Origin: Osmia lignaria lignaria
Lineage: Eukaryota > Arthropoda > Insecta > Hymenoptera > Megachilidae
Assembly: GCF_051020975.1 (NCBI RefSeq)
Contig: NW_027478168.1
Location: 5,890,001 to 5,954,000 of the forward strand
Reading direction: 5' to 3'
DNA: 64,000 nt
The notes beneath the pieces were generated by a model, which was given only the letters and a program-made list of their open reading frames with translations, made no database searches and was not told the DNA's origin. Position numbers and translations under genes: made by a program. Below are positions 24,474-35,763 of the stretch, in pieces (position 1 is the first letter of the stretch; every line of letters starts with the position of its first letter).

Positions 24474-24490
24474 CTCGCATCGTATGCGAG
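24474..24490. other. Perfect 7-bp hairpin, duplicate copy
   Basis: Identical to 22542-22558, exactly 1932 bp downstream. It was inherited through the six-monomer duplication. Confidence 0.85.
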
Positions 24491-24494
24491 ATAT

Positions 24495-26104
24495 TTGCAG
24501 ATTTAGCTCAAGGGGAGGGGCCTGACGGACATATTCCGAGATATTTCTTGTTCTTGTTGTGCTTCTTCTGCACAGCTAAGCTGGAACTGGCATTTGCTGC
24601 TCGCAATAGTGCAGAGTTATCTCACAGAAAGGGGGCACGGTGTTTCTGTATCTCTATTATGTTGGTGCGGCTTCGGAACTTTTACATATCTTGATATATC
24701 TCGAGAACTACGCATCTGATCAAAAAATATCATAGAACATAAAAAGTAGGAAACTTAATTCTCTACAAAAAAGGTCTCTTAACATTTTCCCATAGCTGGC
24801 ATCGTTTCCGAGATATTTGCAGATTTAGCTCAAGGGAAGGGGCCTGACGAACATATTCCGAGATATTTCTTCTTCTTGTTGTTCCTCTTCTGCACAGCTA
24901 AGCTGGAAGTGGCATTTGCAGCTCGCAAAAGTGCAGAGTTATCTCAAAGAAAGAGGCCACGGTGTTTCTGTACCTCTATTATGTTGGTGCAGCTTCGGAA
25001 CTTTTAAATATCTTGATATATCTCGAGAACTACGCATCTGATCAAAAAATATCATAGAACATAAAAAGTAGGAAACCTAATTTTCTACAAAAGAGGTCTC
25101 TTAACATTTTGCCGTAGCTCGCTTCGTTTCCGCGATATTTGCACATTTATCTCAAGGGAAGGGGCCTGACGGACATATTTCGAAATATTTCTTCTTCTTG
25201 TTGTTCTTCTTCTGCACAGCTAAGCTGGAAGTGGCATTTGCAGCTCGCAATAGTGCAGAGTTATCTCAGAGAAAGAGGCCACGGTGTTTCTGTATCTCTA
25301 TTATGTTGGTGCGGCTTCGGAACTTTTAAATATCTCGATATATCTCGAAAACTACGCTTCTGATCAAAAAATATCATAGAACATAAAGTGTAGGAAACAT
25401 AATTCTCTACAAAAAAGGTCTCTTAACATTTTGCCATAGCTCGTTTCGTTTCCGAGATATTTGCAGATATATCTCAAGGGAAGGGGCCTGACGGACATAT
25501 TTCGAGATATTTCTCCTTCTTCTTGTTCTTCTTCCGCACAGCTAAGCTGGAAGTGGCATTTACAGCTCGCAATAGTGCAGAGTTATCTCAAAGAAAGGGG
25601 CCACGGTGTTTCTGTATCTCTATTATGTTGGTGCGGCTTCGGAACTTTTAAATATCTTGATATATCTCGAGAACTACGCATCTGATCAATAAATATCATA
25701 CAACATAAAAAGTAGGAAACTTAATTCTCTACAAAAAAGGTCTCTTAACATTTTGCCATAGCTCGCTTCGTTTCCGAGATATTTGCAGATTTATCTCAAG
25801 GGAAGGGGCCTGACGGACATATTTCGAGATATATCTTCTTCTTGTTGTTCTTCTTCTGCACAGCTAAGCTGGAAGTGGCATTTCCAGCTCGCAATACTGC
25901 AGAGTTATCTCAAAGAAAGGTGCCACGGTGTTTCTGTATCTCTATTATGTTGGTGCGGCTTCGGAACTTTTAAATATCTTGATATATCTCGAGAACTACG
26001 CATCTGATCAAAAAATATCATAGAACATGAAAAGTAGGAAACTTAATTCTCTACAAAAAAGGTCTCTTAACATTTTGCCATAGCTCTCTTCGTTTCCGAG
26101 ATAT
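24495..26104 (+). repeat. Divergent six-monomer block, copy 2 (partial)
   Basis: Monomers at 24495, 24817, 25139 and 25461 repeat 22563, 22885, 23207 and 23529 at +1932 bp, down to the GATCAATAAATATC tail. After about 25780 the correspondence stops: the monomer at 25783 has GATATATCTTC, AATACTGCAG and AAAGGTGCC instead of the variants seen at 23851. Confidence 0.85.
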
Positions 26105-28679
26105 TTGCAGATTTATCTCAAGGGAAGGGGCCTGACGGACATATTTCGAGATATTTCTTCTTCTTGTTGTTCTTCTTCTGCACAGCTAAGCTGGAAGTGG
26201 CATTTGCAGCTCGCAATAGAGCAGAGTTATCTCAAAGAAAGGGGCCACGGTGTTTCTGTACCTCTATTATGTTGGTGCGGCTTCGGAACTTTTAAATATC
26301 TTGATATATCTCGAGAACTACTCGTCTGATCAAAAAATATCATAGAACACAAAAAGTAGGAAACTTAATTCTCTACAAAAACTGTCTCTTAACATTTTGC
26401 CATAGCTCGCTTCGTTTCCGAGATATTTGCAGATATATCTCAAGGGAAGGGGCCTGACGGACATATTTCGAGATATTTCTTCTTCTTGTTGTTCTTCCTC
26501 TGCACAGCTAAGCTGGAAGTGGCATTTGCAGCTCGCAATAGTGCAGAGTTATCTCAAAGAAAGGGGCCACGGTGTTTCTGTATCTCTATTATTTTGGTGC
26601 GGCTTCGGAACTTTTAAATATCTTGATATATCTCGAGAACTACGCGTCTGATCAAAAAATATCATAGAACATAAAAAGTAGGAAACTTAATTCTCTACAA
26701 AAAAGGTCTCTTAACATTTTGCCATAGCTCGCTTCGTTTCCGAGATATTTGCATATTTATCTCAAGGGAAGGGGCCTGACGGACATATTTCGAGATATTT
26801 CTTCTTCTTGTTGTTCTTCTTCTGCACAGCTAAGCTGGAAGTGGCAATTGCGGCTCGCACTAGTGCAGAGATATCTCAAAGAAAGGGGCCACGGTGTTTC
26901 TGTATCTCTATTATGTTGGTGCGGCTTCGGAACTTTTAAATATCTCGATATATCTCGAAAACTACGCTTCTGATCAAAAAATATCATAGAACATAAAAAG
27001 TAGGAAACTTAATTCTCTACAAAAAAGGTCTCTTAACATTTTGCCATAGCTCGCTTCGTTTCCGAGATATTTGCAGATTTATCTCAAGGGAAGGGGCCTA
27101 ACGGACATATTTCGAGATATTTCTTCTTCTTGATGTTCTTCTTCTGCACAGCTAAACTGGAAGTGGCATTTCCAGCTCGCAATAGTGCAGAGTTATCTCA
27201 AAGAAAGGGGCCACGGTGTTTCTGTATCTCTATTATGTTGGTGCGGCTTCGGAACTTTTAAATATCTCGATATATCTCGAAAACTACGCTTCTGATCAAA
27301 AAATATCATAGAACATAAAAAGTAGGAAACTTAATTCTCTACAAAAAAGGTCTCTTAACATTTTGCCATAGCTCGCTTCGTTTCCGAGATATTTGCAGAT
27401 TTATCTCAAGGGAAGGGGCCTAACGGACATATTTGGAGATATTTCTTCTTCTTGTTGTTCTTCTTCTGCACAGCTAAACTGGAAGTGGCATTTCCAGCTC
27501 GCAATAGTGCAGAGTTATCTCAAAGAAAGGGGCCACGGTGTTTCTGTATCTCTATTATGTTGGTGCGGCTTCGGAACTTTTAAATATCTTGATATATCTC
27601 GAGAACTACGCATCTGATAAAAAAATATCATAGAACATGAAAAGTAGGAAACTTAATTCTCTACAAAAAAGGTCTCTTAACATTTTGCCATAGCTCTCTT
27701 CGTTTCCGAGATATTTGCAGATTTATCTCAAGGGAAGGGGCCTGACGGACATATTTCGAGATATTTCTTCTTCTTGTTGTTCTTCTTCTGCACAGCTGAG
27801 CTGGAAGTGGCATTTGCAGCTCGCAATAGTGCAGAGTTATCTCAAAGAAAGGGGCCACGGTGTTTCTGTATCTCTATTATGTTGGTGCGGCTTCGGAACT
27901 TTTAAACATCTTGATATATCTCGAGAACTACGCGTCTGATCAAAAAATATCATAGAACATAAAAAGTAGGAAACTTAATTCTCTACAAAAAAGGTCTCTT
28001 AACATTTTGCCATAGCTCACTTCGTTTCCGAGATATTTGCATATTTATCTCAAGGGAAGGGGCCTGACGGACATATTTCGAGATATTTCTTATTCTTGTT
28101 GTTCTTCTTCTGCACAGCTAAGCTGGAAGTGGCATTTGCGGCTCGCACTAGTGCAGAGTTATCTCAAAGAAAGGGGCCACGGTGTTTCTGTATCTCTATT
28201 ATGTTGGTGCGGCTTCGGAACTTTTAAATATCTCGATATATCTCGAAAACTACGCTTCTGATCAAAAAATATCATAGAGCATAAATTGTAGGAAACATAA
28301 TCTCTACAAGAAACGTCTCTTAACATTTTGCCATAGCTCGCTTCGTTTCCGAGATATTTGCAGATTTATCTCAAGGGAAGGGGCCTAACGGACATATTTC
28401 GAGATATTTCTTCTTCTTGTTGTTCTTCTTCTGCACAGCTAAGCTGGAAGTGGCATTTGCAGCTCGCAATAGTGCAGAGTTATCTCAAAGAAAGGGGCCA
28501 CGGTGTTTCTGTATCTCTATTATGTTGGTGCGGCCTCGGAACTTTTAAATATCTTGATATATCTCGAGAACTACGCTTCTGATCAAAAAATATCATAGAA
28601 CGTAAATTGTAGGAAACATTATTCTCTACAAAAAAGGTCTCTTAACATTTTGCCATAGCTCGCTTCGTTTCCGAGATAT
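26105..28679 (+). repeat. Mixed monomers 82-89
   Basis: Eight monomers with weak order. The one at 27071 carries TTCTTGATGTTC (in-frame stop) and GCCTAACGG; the one at 27393 shares GCCTAACGG and has TTTGGAGAT. The ones at 26749 and 28037 both start TTGCATATTTATC with the GCGGCTCGCACTAGTG middle. The monomer at 28037 is 321 bp because of a 1-bp loss in its tail. Confidence 0.78.
28300..28301 (+). other. 1-bp deletion in monomer tail
   Basis: GAAACATAATCTCTACAAG lacks one T of the usual ATAATTCTC, shortening this monomer to 321 bp. I see no other copy with the same deletion, so it is private to this monomer. No length change occurs in the 35.6 kb that follow. Confidence 0.85.
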
Positions 28680-30289
28680 TTGCAGATTCATCTCAAGGGA
28701 AGAGGTCTGACGGACATATTTCGAGATATTTCTTCTTCTTGTTGTTCTTCTTCTGCACAGCTAAGCTGGAAGTGGCATTTGCAGCTCGCAATAGTGCAGA
28801 GTTATCTCAAAGAAAGGGGCCACGGTGTTTCTGTATCTCTATTATGTTGGTGCGGCCTCGGAACTTTTAAATATCTTGATATATCTCGAGAACTACGCTT
28901 CTGATCAAAAAATATCATAGAACGTAAATTGTAGGAAACATTATTCTCTACAAAAAAGGTCTCTTAACATTTTGCCATAGCTCGCTTCGTTTCCGAGATA
29001 TTTGCAGATTCATCTCAAGGGAAGAGGTCTGACGGACATATTTCGAGATATTTCTTCTTCTTGTTGTTCTTCTTCTGCACAGCTAAGCTGGAAGTGGCAT
29101 TTGCAGCTCGCAATAGTGCAGAGTTATCTCAAAGAAAGGGGCCACGGTGTTTCTGTATCTCTATTATGTTGGTGCGGCCTCGGAACTTTTAAATATCTTG
29201 ATATATCTCGAGAACTACGCATCTGATCAAAAAATATCATAGAACATAAAAAGTAGGAAACTTAATTCTCTACAAAAAAGGTCTCTTAACATTTTGCCAT
29301 AGCTCGCTTGGTTTCCGAGATATTTGCATATTTATCTCAAGGGAAGGGGCCTGACGGACATGTTTCGAGATATTTCTTCTTCTTGTTGTTCTTCTTCTGC
29401 ACAGCTAAGCTGGAAGTGGCATTTGCGGCTCGCACTAGTGCAGAGTTATCTCAAAGAAAGGGGCCACGGTGTTTCTGTATCTCTAATATGTTGGTGCGGC
29501 TTCGGAACTTTTAAATATCTTGATATATCTCGAGAACTACGCTTCTGATCAAAAAATATCATAGAACGTAAATTGTAGGAAACATTATTCTCTACAAAAA
29601 AGGTCTCTTAACATTTTGCCATAGCTCGCTTCGTTTCCGAGATATTTGCAGATTCATCTCAAGGGAAGAGGTCTGACGGACATATTTCGAGATATTTCTT
29701 CTTCTTGTTGTTCTTCTTCTGCACAGCTAAGCTCGAAGTGGCATTTGCAGCTCGCAATAGTGCAGAGTTATCTCAAAGAAAGAGGCCACGGTGTTTCTGT
29801 ACCTCTATTATGTTGGTGCAGCTTCGGAACTTTTAAATATCTTGATATATCTCGAGAACTACGCATCTGATCAAAAAATATCATAGAACGTAAATTGTAG
29901 GAAACATTATTCTCTACAAAAAAGGTCTCTTAACATTTTGCCATAGCTCGCTTCGTTTCCGAGATATTTGCAGATTCATCTCAAGGGAAGAGGTCTGACG
30001 GACATATTTCGAGATATTTCTTCTTCTTGTTGTTCTTCTTCTGCACAGCTAAGCTCGAAGTGGCATTTGCAGCTCGCAATAGTGCAGAGTTATCTCAAAG
30101 AAAGGAGCCACGGTGTTTCTGTATCTCTATTATGTTGGTGCGGCTTCGGAACTTTTAAATATCTTGATATATCTCGAGAACTACGCATCTGATCAAAAAA
30201 TATCATAGAACATAAAAAGTAGGAAACTTAATTCTCTACAAAAAAGGTCTCTTAACATTTTGCCATAGCTCGCTTCCTTTCCGAGATAT
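28680..30289 (+). repeat. Tandem cluster of the CATCTCAAGGGAAGAGG subfamily
   Basis: Monomers at 28680, 29002, 29646 and 29968 share TTGCAGATTCATCTC and GAAGAGGTCTGACGG. The first two look identical through their bodies, indicating one-monomer tandem duplication. They are interrupted at 29324 by a TTGCATATTTATC monomer with the ACTAGTG middle. This start variant is not seen elsewhere in the window. Confidence 0.82.
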
Positions 30290-30933
30290 TTGCAGATTTA
30301 TCTCAAGGGAAGTGGCCTGACGGACATATTTCGAGATATTTCTTCTTCTTGTTGTTCTTCTTCTGCACAGCTAAGCTGGAAGTGGCATTTGCAGCTCGCA
30401 ATAGTGCAGAGTTATCCCAAAGAAAGGGGCCACGGTGTGTCTGTATCTCTATTATGTTGGTGCGGCTTCGGAACTTTTAAATATCTCAATATATCTCGAA
30501 AACTACGCTTCTCATCAAAAAATATCATAGAACATAAATTGTAGGAAACATAATTCTCTACAAAAAAGGTCTCTTAACATTTTCCCATAGCTCGCTTCGT
30601 TTCCGAGATATTTGCAGATTTATCTCAAGGGAAGGGTCCTGATGGACATATTTCGAGATATTTCTTCTTCTTGTTGTTCTTCTTCTGCACAGCTAAACTG
30701 GAAGTGGCATTTCCAGCTCGCAATCGTGCAGGGTTATCTCAAAGAAAGGGGCCACGGTGTTTCTGTATCTCTATTATGTTGGTGCGGCTTCGGAACTTTT
30801 AAATATCTTGATATATCTCGAGAACTACGCCTCTGATCGAAAAATATCATAGAACATAAAAAGTAGGAAACTTAATTCTCTACAAAAAAGGTCTCTTAAC
30901 ATTTTGCCATAGCTCGCTTCGTTTCCGAGATAT
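30290..30933 (+). repeat. Monomers 95-96, transition
   Basis: The monomer at 30290 has GAAGTGGCCTG and lost its TGA (TTCTCATC). The one at 30612 has AGGGTCCTGATGGAC, the first example in the window of the K subfamily that dominates after 43 kb, and ends in GCCTCTGATCG. Confidence 0.8.
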
Positions 30934-32543
30934 TTGCAGATTTATCTCAAGGGAAGGGGTCTGACGGACATATTTCGAGATATTTCTTCTTCTTGTTGTT
31001 CTTCTTCTGCACAGCTAAGCTGGAAGTGGCATTTGCAGCTCGCAGTAGTGCAGAGTTATCTCAAAGAAAGGGGCCACGGTGTTTCTGTATCTCTATTATG
31101 TTGGTGCGGCTTCGGAACTTTTAAATATCTTGATATATCTCGAGAACTACGCATCTGATCAAAAAATATCATAGAACATAAAAAGTAGGAAACTTAATTC
31201 TCTACAAAAAAGGTCTCTTAACATTTTGCCATAGCTCGCTTCGTTTCCGAGATATTTGCAGATTTATCTCAATGGAAGGGGCCTGACGGGCATATTTCGA
31301 GATACTTCTTCTTCTTGTTGTTCTTCTTCTGCACAGCTAAGCTGGAAGTGGCATTTGCGGCTCGCACTAGTGCAGAGTTATCTCAAAGAAAGGGGCCACG
31401 GTGTTTCTGTATCTCTATTATGTTGGTGCGGCTTCGGAACTTTTAAATATCTCGATATATCTCGAAAACTACGCTTCTGATCAAAAAATATCATAGAACA
31501 TAAAAAGTAGGAAACTTAATTCTCTACAAAAAAGGTCTCTTAACATTTTGCCATAGCTCGCTTCGTTTCCGAGATATTTGCAGATATATCTCAAGGGAAG
31601 GGGCCTGACGGACATATTTCGAGATATTTCTTCTTCTTGTTGTCCTTCTTGGGCACAGCTAAGCTGGAAGTGGCATTTACAGCTCGCAATAGTGCAGAGT
31701 TATCTCAAAGAAAGGGGCCACGGTGTTTCTGTATCTCTATTATGTTGGTGCGGCTTCGGAACTTTTAAATATCTTGATATATCTCGAGAACTACGCATCT
31801 GATCAAAAAATATCATAGAACATGAAAAGTAGGAAACTTAATTCTCTACAAAAAAGGTCTCTTAACATTTTGCCAGAGCTCTCTTCGTTTCCGAGATATT
31901 TGCATATTTATCTCAACGGAAGGGGCCTGACGTACATATTTCGAGATATTTCTTCTTCTTGTTGTGTTTCTTCTGCACAGCTAAGCTGGAAGTGGCATTT
32001 GCAGCTCGCAATAGTGCAGAGTTATCTCAAAGAAAGGGGCCACGGTGTTTCTGTATCTCTATTATGTTGGTGCGGCTTCGGAACTTTTAAATATCTTGAT
32101 ATATCTCGAGAACTACGCATCTGATCAAAAAATATCATAGAGCATAAAAAGTAGGAAACTTAATTCTCTACAAAAAAGGTCTCTTAACATTTTGCCATAG
32201 CTCGCTTCGTTTCCGAGATATTTGCAGATTTATCTCAAGGGAAGGGGCCTAACGGACATATTTCCAGATATTTCTTCTTCTTGTTGTTCTTCTTCTGCAC
32301 AGCTAAGCTGGAAGTGGCATTTGCGGCTCGCACTAGTGCAGAGTTATCTCAAAGAAAGGGGCCACGGTGTTTCTGTATCTCTATTATGTTGGTGCAGCTT
32401 CAGAACTTTTAAATATCTTGATATATCTCGAGAACTACGCATCTGATCAAAAAATATCATGGAACATAAAAAGTAGAAAACTTAATTCTCTACAAAAAAG
32501 GTCTCTTAACATTTTGCCGTAGCTCGCTTCGTTTCCGAGATAT
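30934..32543 (+). repeat. HOR R-S-T-P-Q, first segment (P-Q-R-S-T)
   Basis: P has GCTCGCAGTAGTG. Q has CAATGGAAGG and GACGGGCATATT. R has TTGTCCTTCTTGGGCAC. S has CAACGGAAGG, GACGTACATATT and GTTGTGTTTC. T has ATTTCCAGATATTTC and GCAGCTTCAGAAC. The block from R onward matches 37052-40430 at +5474 bp (17 monomers). Confidence 0.88.
31822..32124 (+). other. ATG-initiated 100-codon frame across a monomer junction (copy 1 of 4)
   Basis: An ATG created by the tail variant AACATGAAAAG opens a frame that normally stops at the TAG in CCATAG. Here the junction reads CCAGAG, so the frame stays open into the next monomer's usual 74-codon frame. The ATG tail occurs elsewhere; only the pair of changes opens the frame. 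There is no recognisable domain, signal peptide or context, and it amplified together with monomers R and S. Coding is possible but unsupported. Confidence 0.35.
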
Positions 32544-35500
32544 TTGCAGATTTATCTCAAGGGAAGGGGTCTGACGGACATATTTCGAGATATTTCTTCT
32601 TCTTGTTGTTCTTCTTCTGCACAGCTAAGCTGGAAGTGGCATTTGCAGCTCGCAGTAGTGCAGAGTTATCTCAAAGAAAGGGGCCACGGTGTTTCTGTAT
32701 CTCTATTATGTTGGTGCGGCTTCGGAACTTTTAAATATCTTGATATATCTCGAGAACTACGCATCTGATCAAAAAATATCATAGAACATAAAAAGTAGGA
32801 AACTTAATTCTCTACAAAAAAGGTCTCTTAACATTTTGCCATAGCTCGCTTCGTTTCCGAGATATTTGCAGATTTATCTCAATGGAAGGGGCCTGACGGG
32901 CATATTTCGAGATACTTCTTCTTCTTGTTGTTCTTCTTCTGCACAGCTAAGCTGGAAGTGGCATTTGCGGCTCGCACTAGTGCAGAGTTATCTCAAAGAA
33001 AGGGGCCACGGTGTTTCTGTATCTCTATTATGTTGGTGCGGCTTCGGAACTTTTAAATATCTCGATATATCTCGAAAACTACGCTTCTGATCAAAAAATA
33101 TCCTAGAACATAAAAAGTAGGAAACTTAATTCTCTACAAAAAAGGTCTCTTAACATTTTGCCATAGCTCGCTTCGTTTCCGAGATATTTGCAGATATATC
33201 TCAAGGGAAGGGGCCTGACGGACATATTTCGAGATATTTCTTCTTCTTGTTGTTCTTCTTCTGCACAGCTAAGCTGGAAGTGGCATTTGCAGCTCGCAAT
33301 AGTGCAGAGTTATCTCAAAGAAAGGGGCCACGGTGTTTCTGTATCTCTATTATGTTGGTGCGGCCTCGGAACTTTTAAATATCTTGATATATCTCGAGAA
33401 CAACGCATCTGATCAAAAAATATCATAGAACATAAAAAGTAGGAAACTTAATTCTCTACAAAAAAGGTCTCTTAACATTTTGCCATAGCTCGCTTCGTTT
33501 CCGAGATATTTGCATATTTATCTCAAGGGAAGGGGCCTGACGGACATATTTCGAGATATTTCTTCTTCTTGTTGTTCTTCTTCTGCACAGCTAAGCTGGA
33601 AGTGGCATTTGCGGCTCGCACTAGTGCAGAGTTATCTCAAAGAAAGGGGCCACGGTGTTTCTGTATCACTATTATGTTGGTGCGGCTTCGGAACTTTTAA
33701 ATATCTCGATATATCTCGAAAACTACGCTTCTGATCAAAAAATATCATAGAACATAAATTGTAGGAAACATAATTCTCTACAAAAAAGGTCTCTTAACAT
33801 TTTGCCATAGCTCGCTTCGTTTCCGAGATATTTGCAGATATATCTCAAGGGAAGGGGCCTGACGGACATATTTCGAGATATTTCTTCTTCTTGTTGTCCT
33901 TCTTGGGCACAGCTAAGCTGGAAGTGGCATTTACAGCTCGCAATAGTGCAGAGTTATCTCAAAGAAAGGGGCCACGGTGTTTCTGTATCTCTATTATGTT
34001 GGTGCGGCTTCGGAACTTTTAAATATCTTGATATATCTCGAGAACTACGCATCTGATCAAAAAATATCATAGAACATGAAAAGTAGGAAACTTAATTCTC
34101 TACAAAAAAGGTCTCTTAACATTTTGCCAGAGCTCTCTTCGTTTCCGAGATATTTGCATATTTATCTCAACGGAAGGGGCCTGACGTACATATTTCGAGA
34201 TATTTCTTCTTCTTGTTGTGTTTCTTCTGCACAGCTAAGCTGGAAGTGGCATTTGCAGCTCGCAATAGTGCAGAGTTATCTCAAAGAAAGGGGCCACGGT
34301 GTTTCTGTATCTCTATTATGTTGGTGCGGCTTCGGAACTTTTAAATATCTTGATATATCTCGAGAACTACGCATCTGATCAAAAAATATCATAGAACATG
34401 AAAAGTAGGAAACATAATTCTCTACAAAAAACGTCTCTTCACATTTTGCCATAGCTCGCTTCGTTTCCGAGATATTTGCAGATTTATCTCAAGGGAAGGG
34501 GCCTGACGGACATATTTCGAGATATTTCTTCTTCTTGTTGTTCTTCTTCTGCACAGCTAAGCTGGAAGTGGCATTTGCAGCTCGCAATAGTGCAGAGTTA
34601 TCTCAAAGAAAGGGGCCACGGTGTTTCTGTATCTCTATTATGTTGGTGCGGCTTCGGAACTTTTAAATATCTTGATATATCTCGAGATCTACGCATCTGA
34701 TCAAAAAATATCATAGAGCATAAAAAGTAGGAAACTTAATTCTCTACAAAAAAGGTCTCTTAACATTTTGCCATAGCTCGCTTCGTTTCCGAGATATTTG
34801 CAGATTTATCTCAAGGGAAGGGGCCTAACGGACATATTTCCAGATATTTCTTCTTCTTGTTGTTCTTCTTCTGCACAGCTAAGCTGGAAGTGGCATTTGC
34901 GGCTCGCACTAGTGCAGAGTTATCTCAAAGAAAGGGGCCACGGTGTTTCTGTATCTCTATTATGTTGGTGCGGCTTCGGAACTTTTAAGTATCTTGATAT
35001 ATCTCGAGAACTACGCATCTGATCAAAAAATATCATACTACATAAAAAGTAGGAAACTTAATTCTCTACAAGAAAGGTCTCTAAACATTTTGCCATAGCT
35101 CGCTTCGTTTCCGAGGTATTTGCAGATTTATCTCAAGGGAAGGGGCGTGACGGACATATTTCGAGATATTTCTTCTTCTTGTTGTTCTTCTTCTGCACAG
35201 CTAAGCTGGAAGTGGCATTTGCAGCTCGCAATAGTGCAGAGTTATCTCAAAGAAAGGGGCCACGGTGTTTCTGTATCTCTATTATGTTGGTGCGGCTTCG
35301 GAACTTTTAAATATCTTGATATATCTCGAGAACTGCGCATCTGATCAAAAAATATCATAGAACATAAAAAGTAGGAAACTTAATTCTCTACAAAAAAGGT
35401 CTCTTAACATTTTGCCATAGCTCGCTTCGTTTCCGAGATATTTGCAGATTTATCTCAAGGGAAGGGGCCTAACGGACATATTTCGAGATATTTCTTCTTC

Positions 35501-35763
35501 TTGTTGTTCTTCTTCTGCACAGCTAAACTGGAAGTGGCATTTCCAGCTCGCAATAGTGCAGAGTTATCTCAAAGAAAGGAGCCACGGTGTTTCTGTATCT
35601 CTATTATGTTGGTGCGGCTTCGGAACTTTTAAATATCTTGATATATCTCGAGAACTACGCATCTGATCAAAAAATATCATAGAACATAAAAAGTAGGAAA
35701 CTTAATTCTCTACAAAAAAGGTCTCTTAACATTTTGCCATAGCTCGCTTCGTTTCCGAGATAT
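32544..35763 (+). repeat. Ten-monomer HOR variant (P-Q-U-V-R-S-W-T'-X-Y)
   Basis: P and Q are followed by U (CGGCCTCGG with GAACAACGC), V (TTGCATATTTATC with GTATCACTATT), then R and S. W (CGAGATCTACGC), T' (T 5' part with the standard GCGGCTTCGGAAC and AAGTATC), X (GGGGCGTGACGG) and Y (GCCTAACGG with TTTCCAG) are extra relative to the seven-monomer form. The portion up to about 34960 recurs at +5474 bp. Confidence 0.87.
34076..34378 (+). other. ATG-initiated 100-codon frame (copy 2 of 4)
   Basis: Same frame and same two enabling variants as at 31822, carried by the R-S pair 2254 bp downstream. The predicted peptide is identical to copy 1. Confidence 0.35.

Larger units (their letters stand above)
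22563..24494 (+). repeat. Divergent six-monomer block, copy 1
   Basis: Monomers at 22563, 22885, 23207, 23529, 23851 and 24173. The first, second and sixth belong to a distinct subfamily with ATTTAGCTCAAGG (in-frame stop) and CATATTCCGAGAT; the first and sixth also have TTGTTCTTGTTGTGCTTC. I count about 13 differences from consensus in the first monomer, roughly 4%. The monomer at 23529 has TTTCTCCTTCTTCTTGTTC, and its tail has GATCAATAAATATC. The tail of 22241 through 23529 recurs at +1932 bp. Confidence 0.87.
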
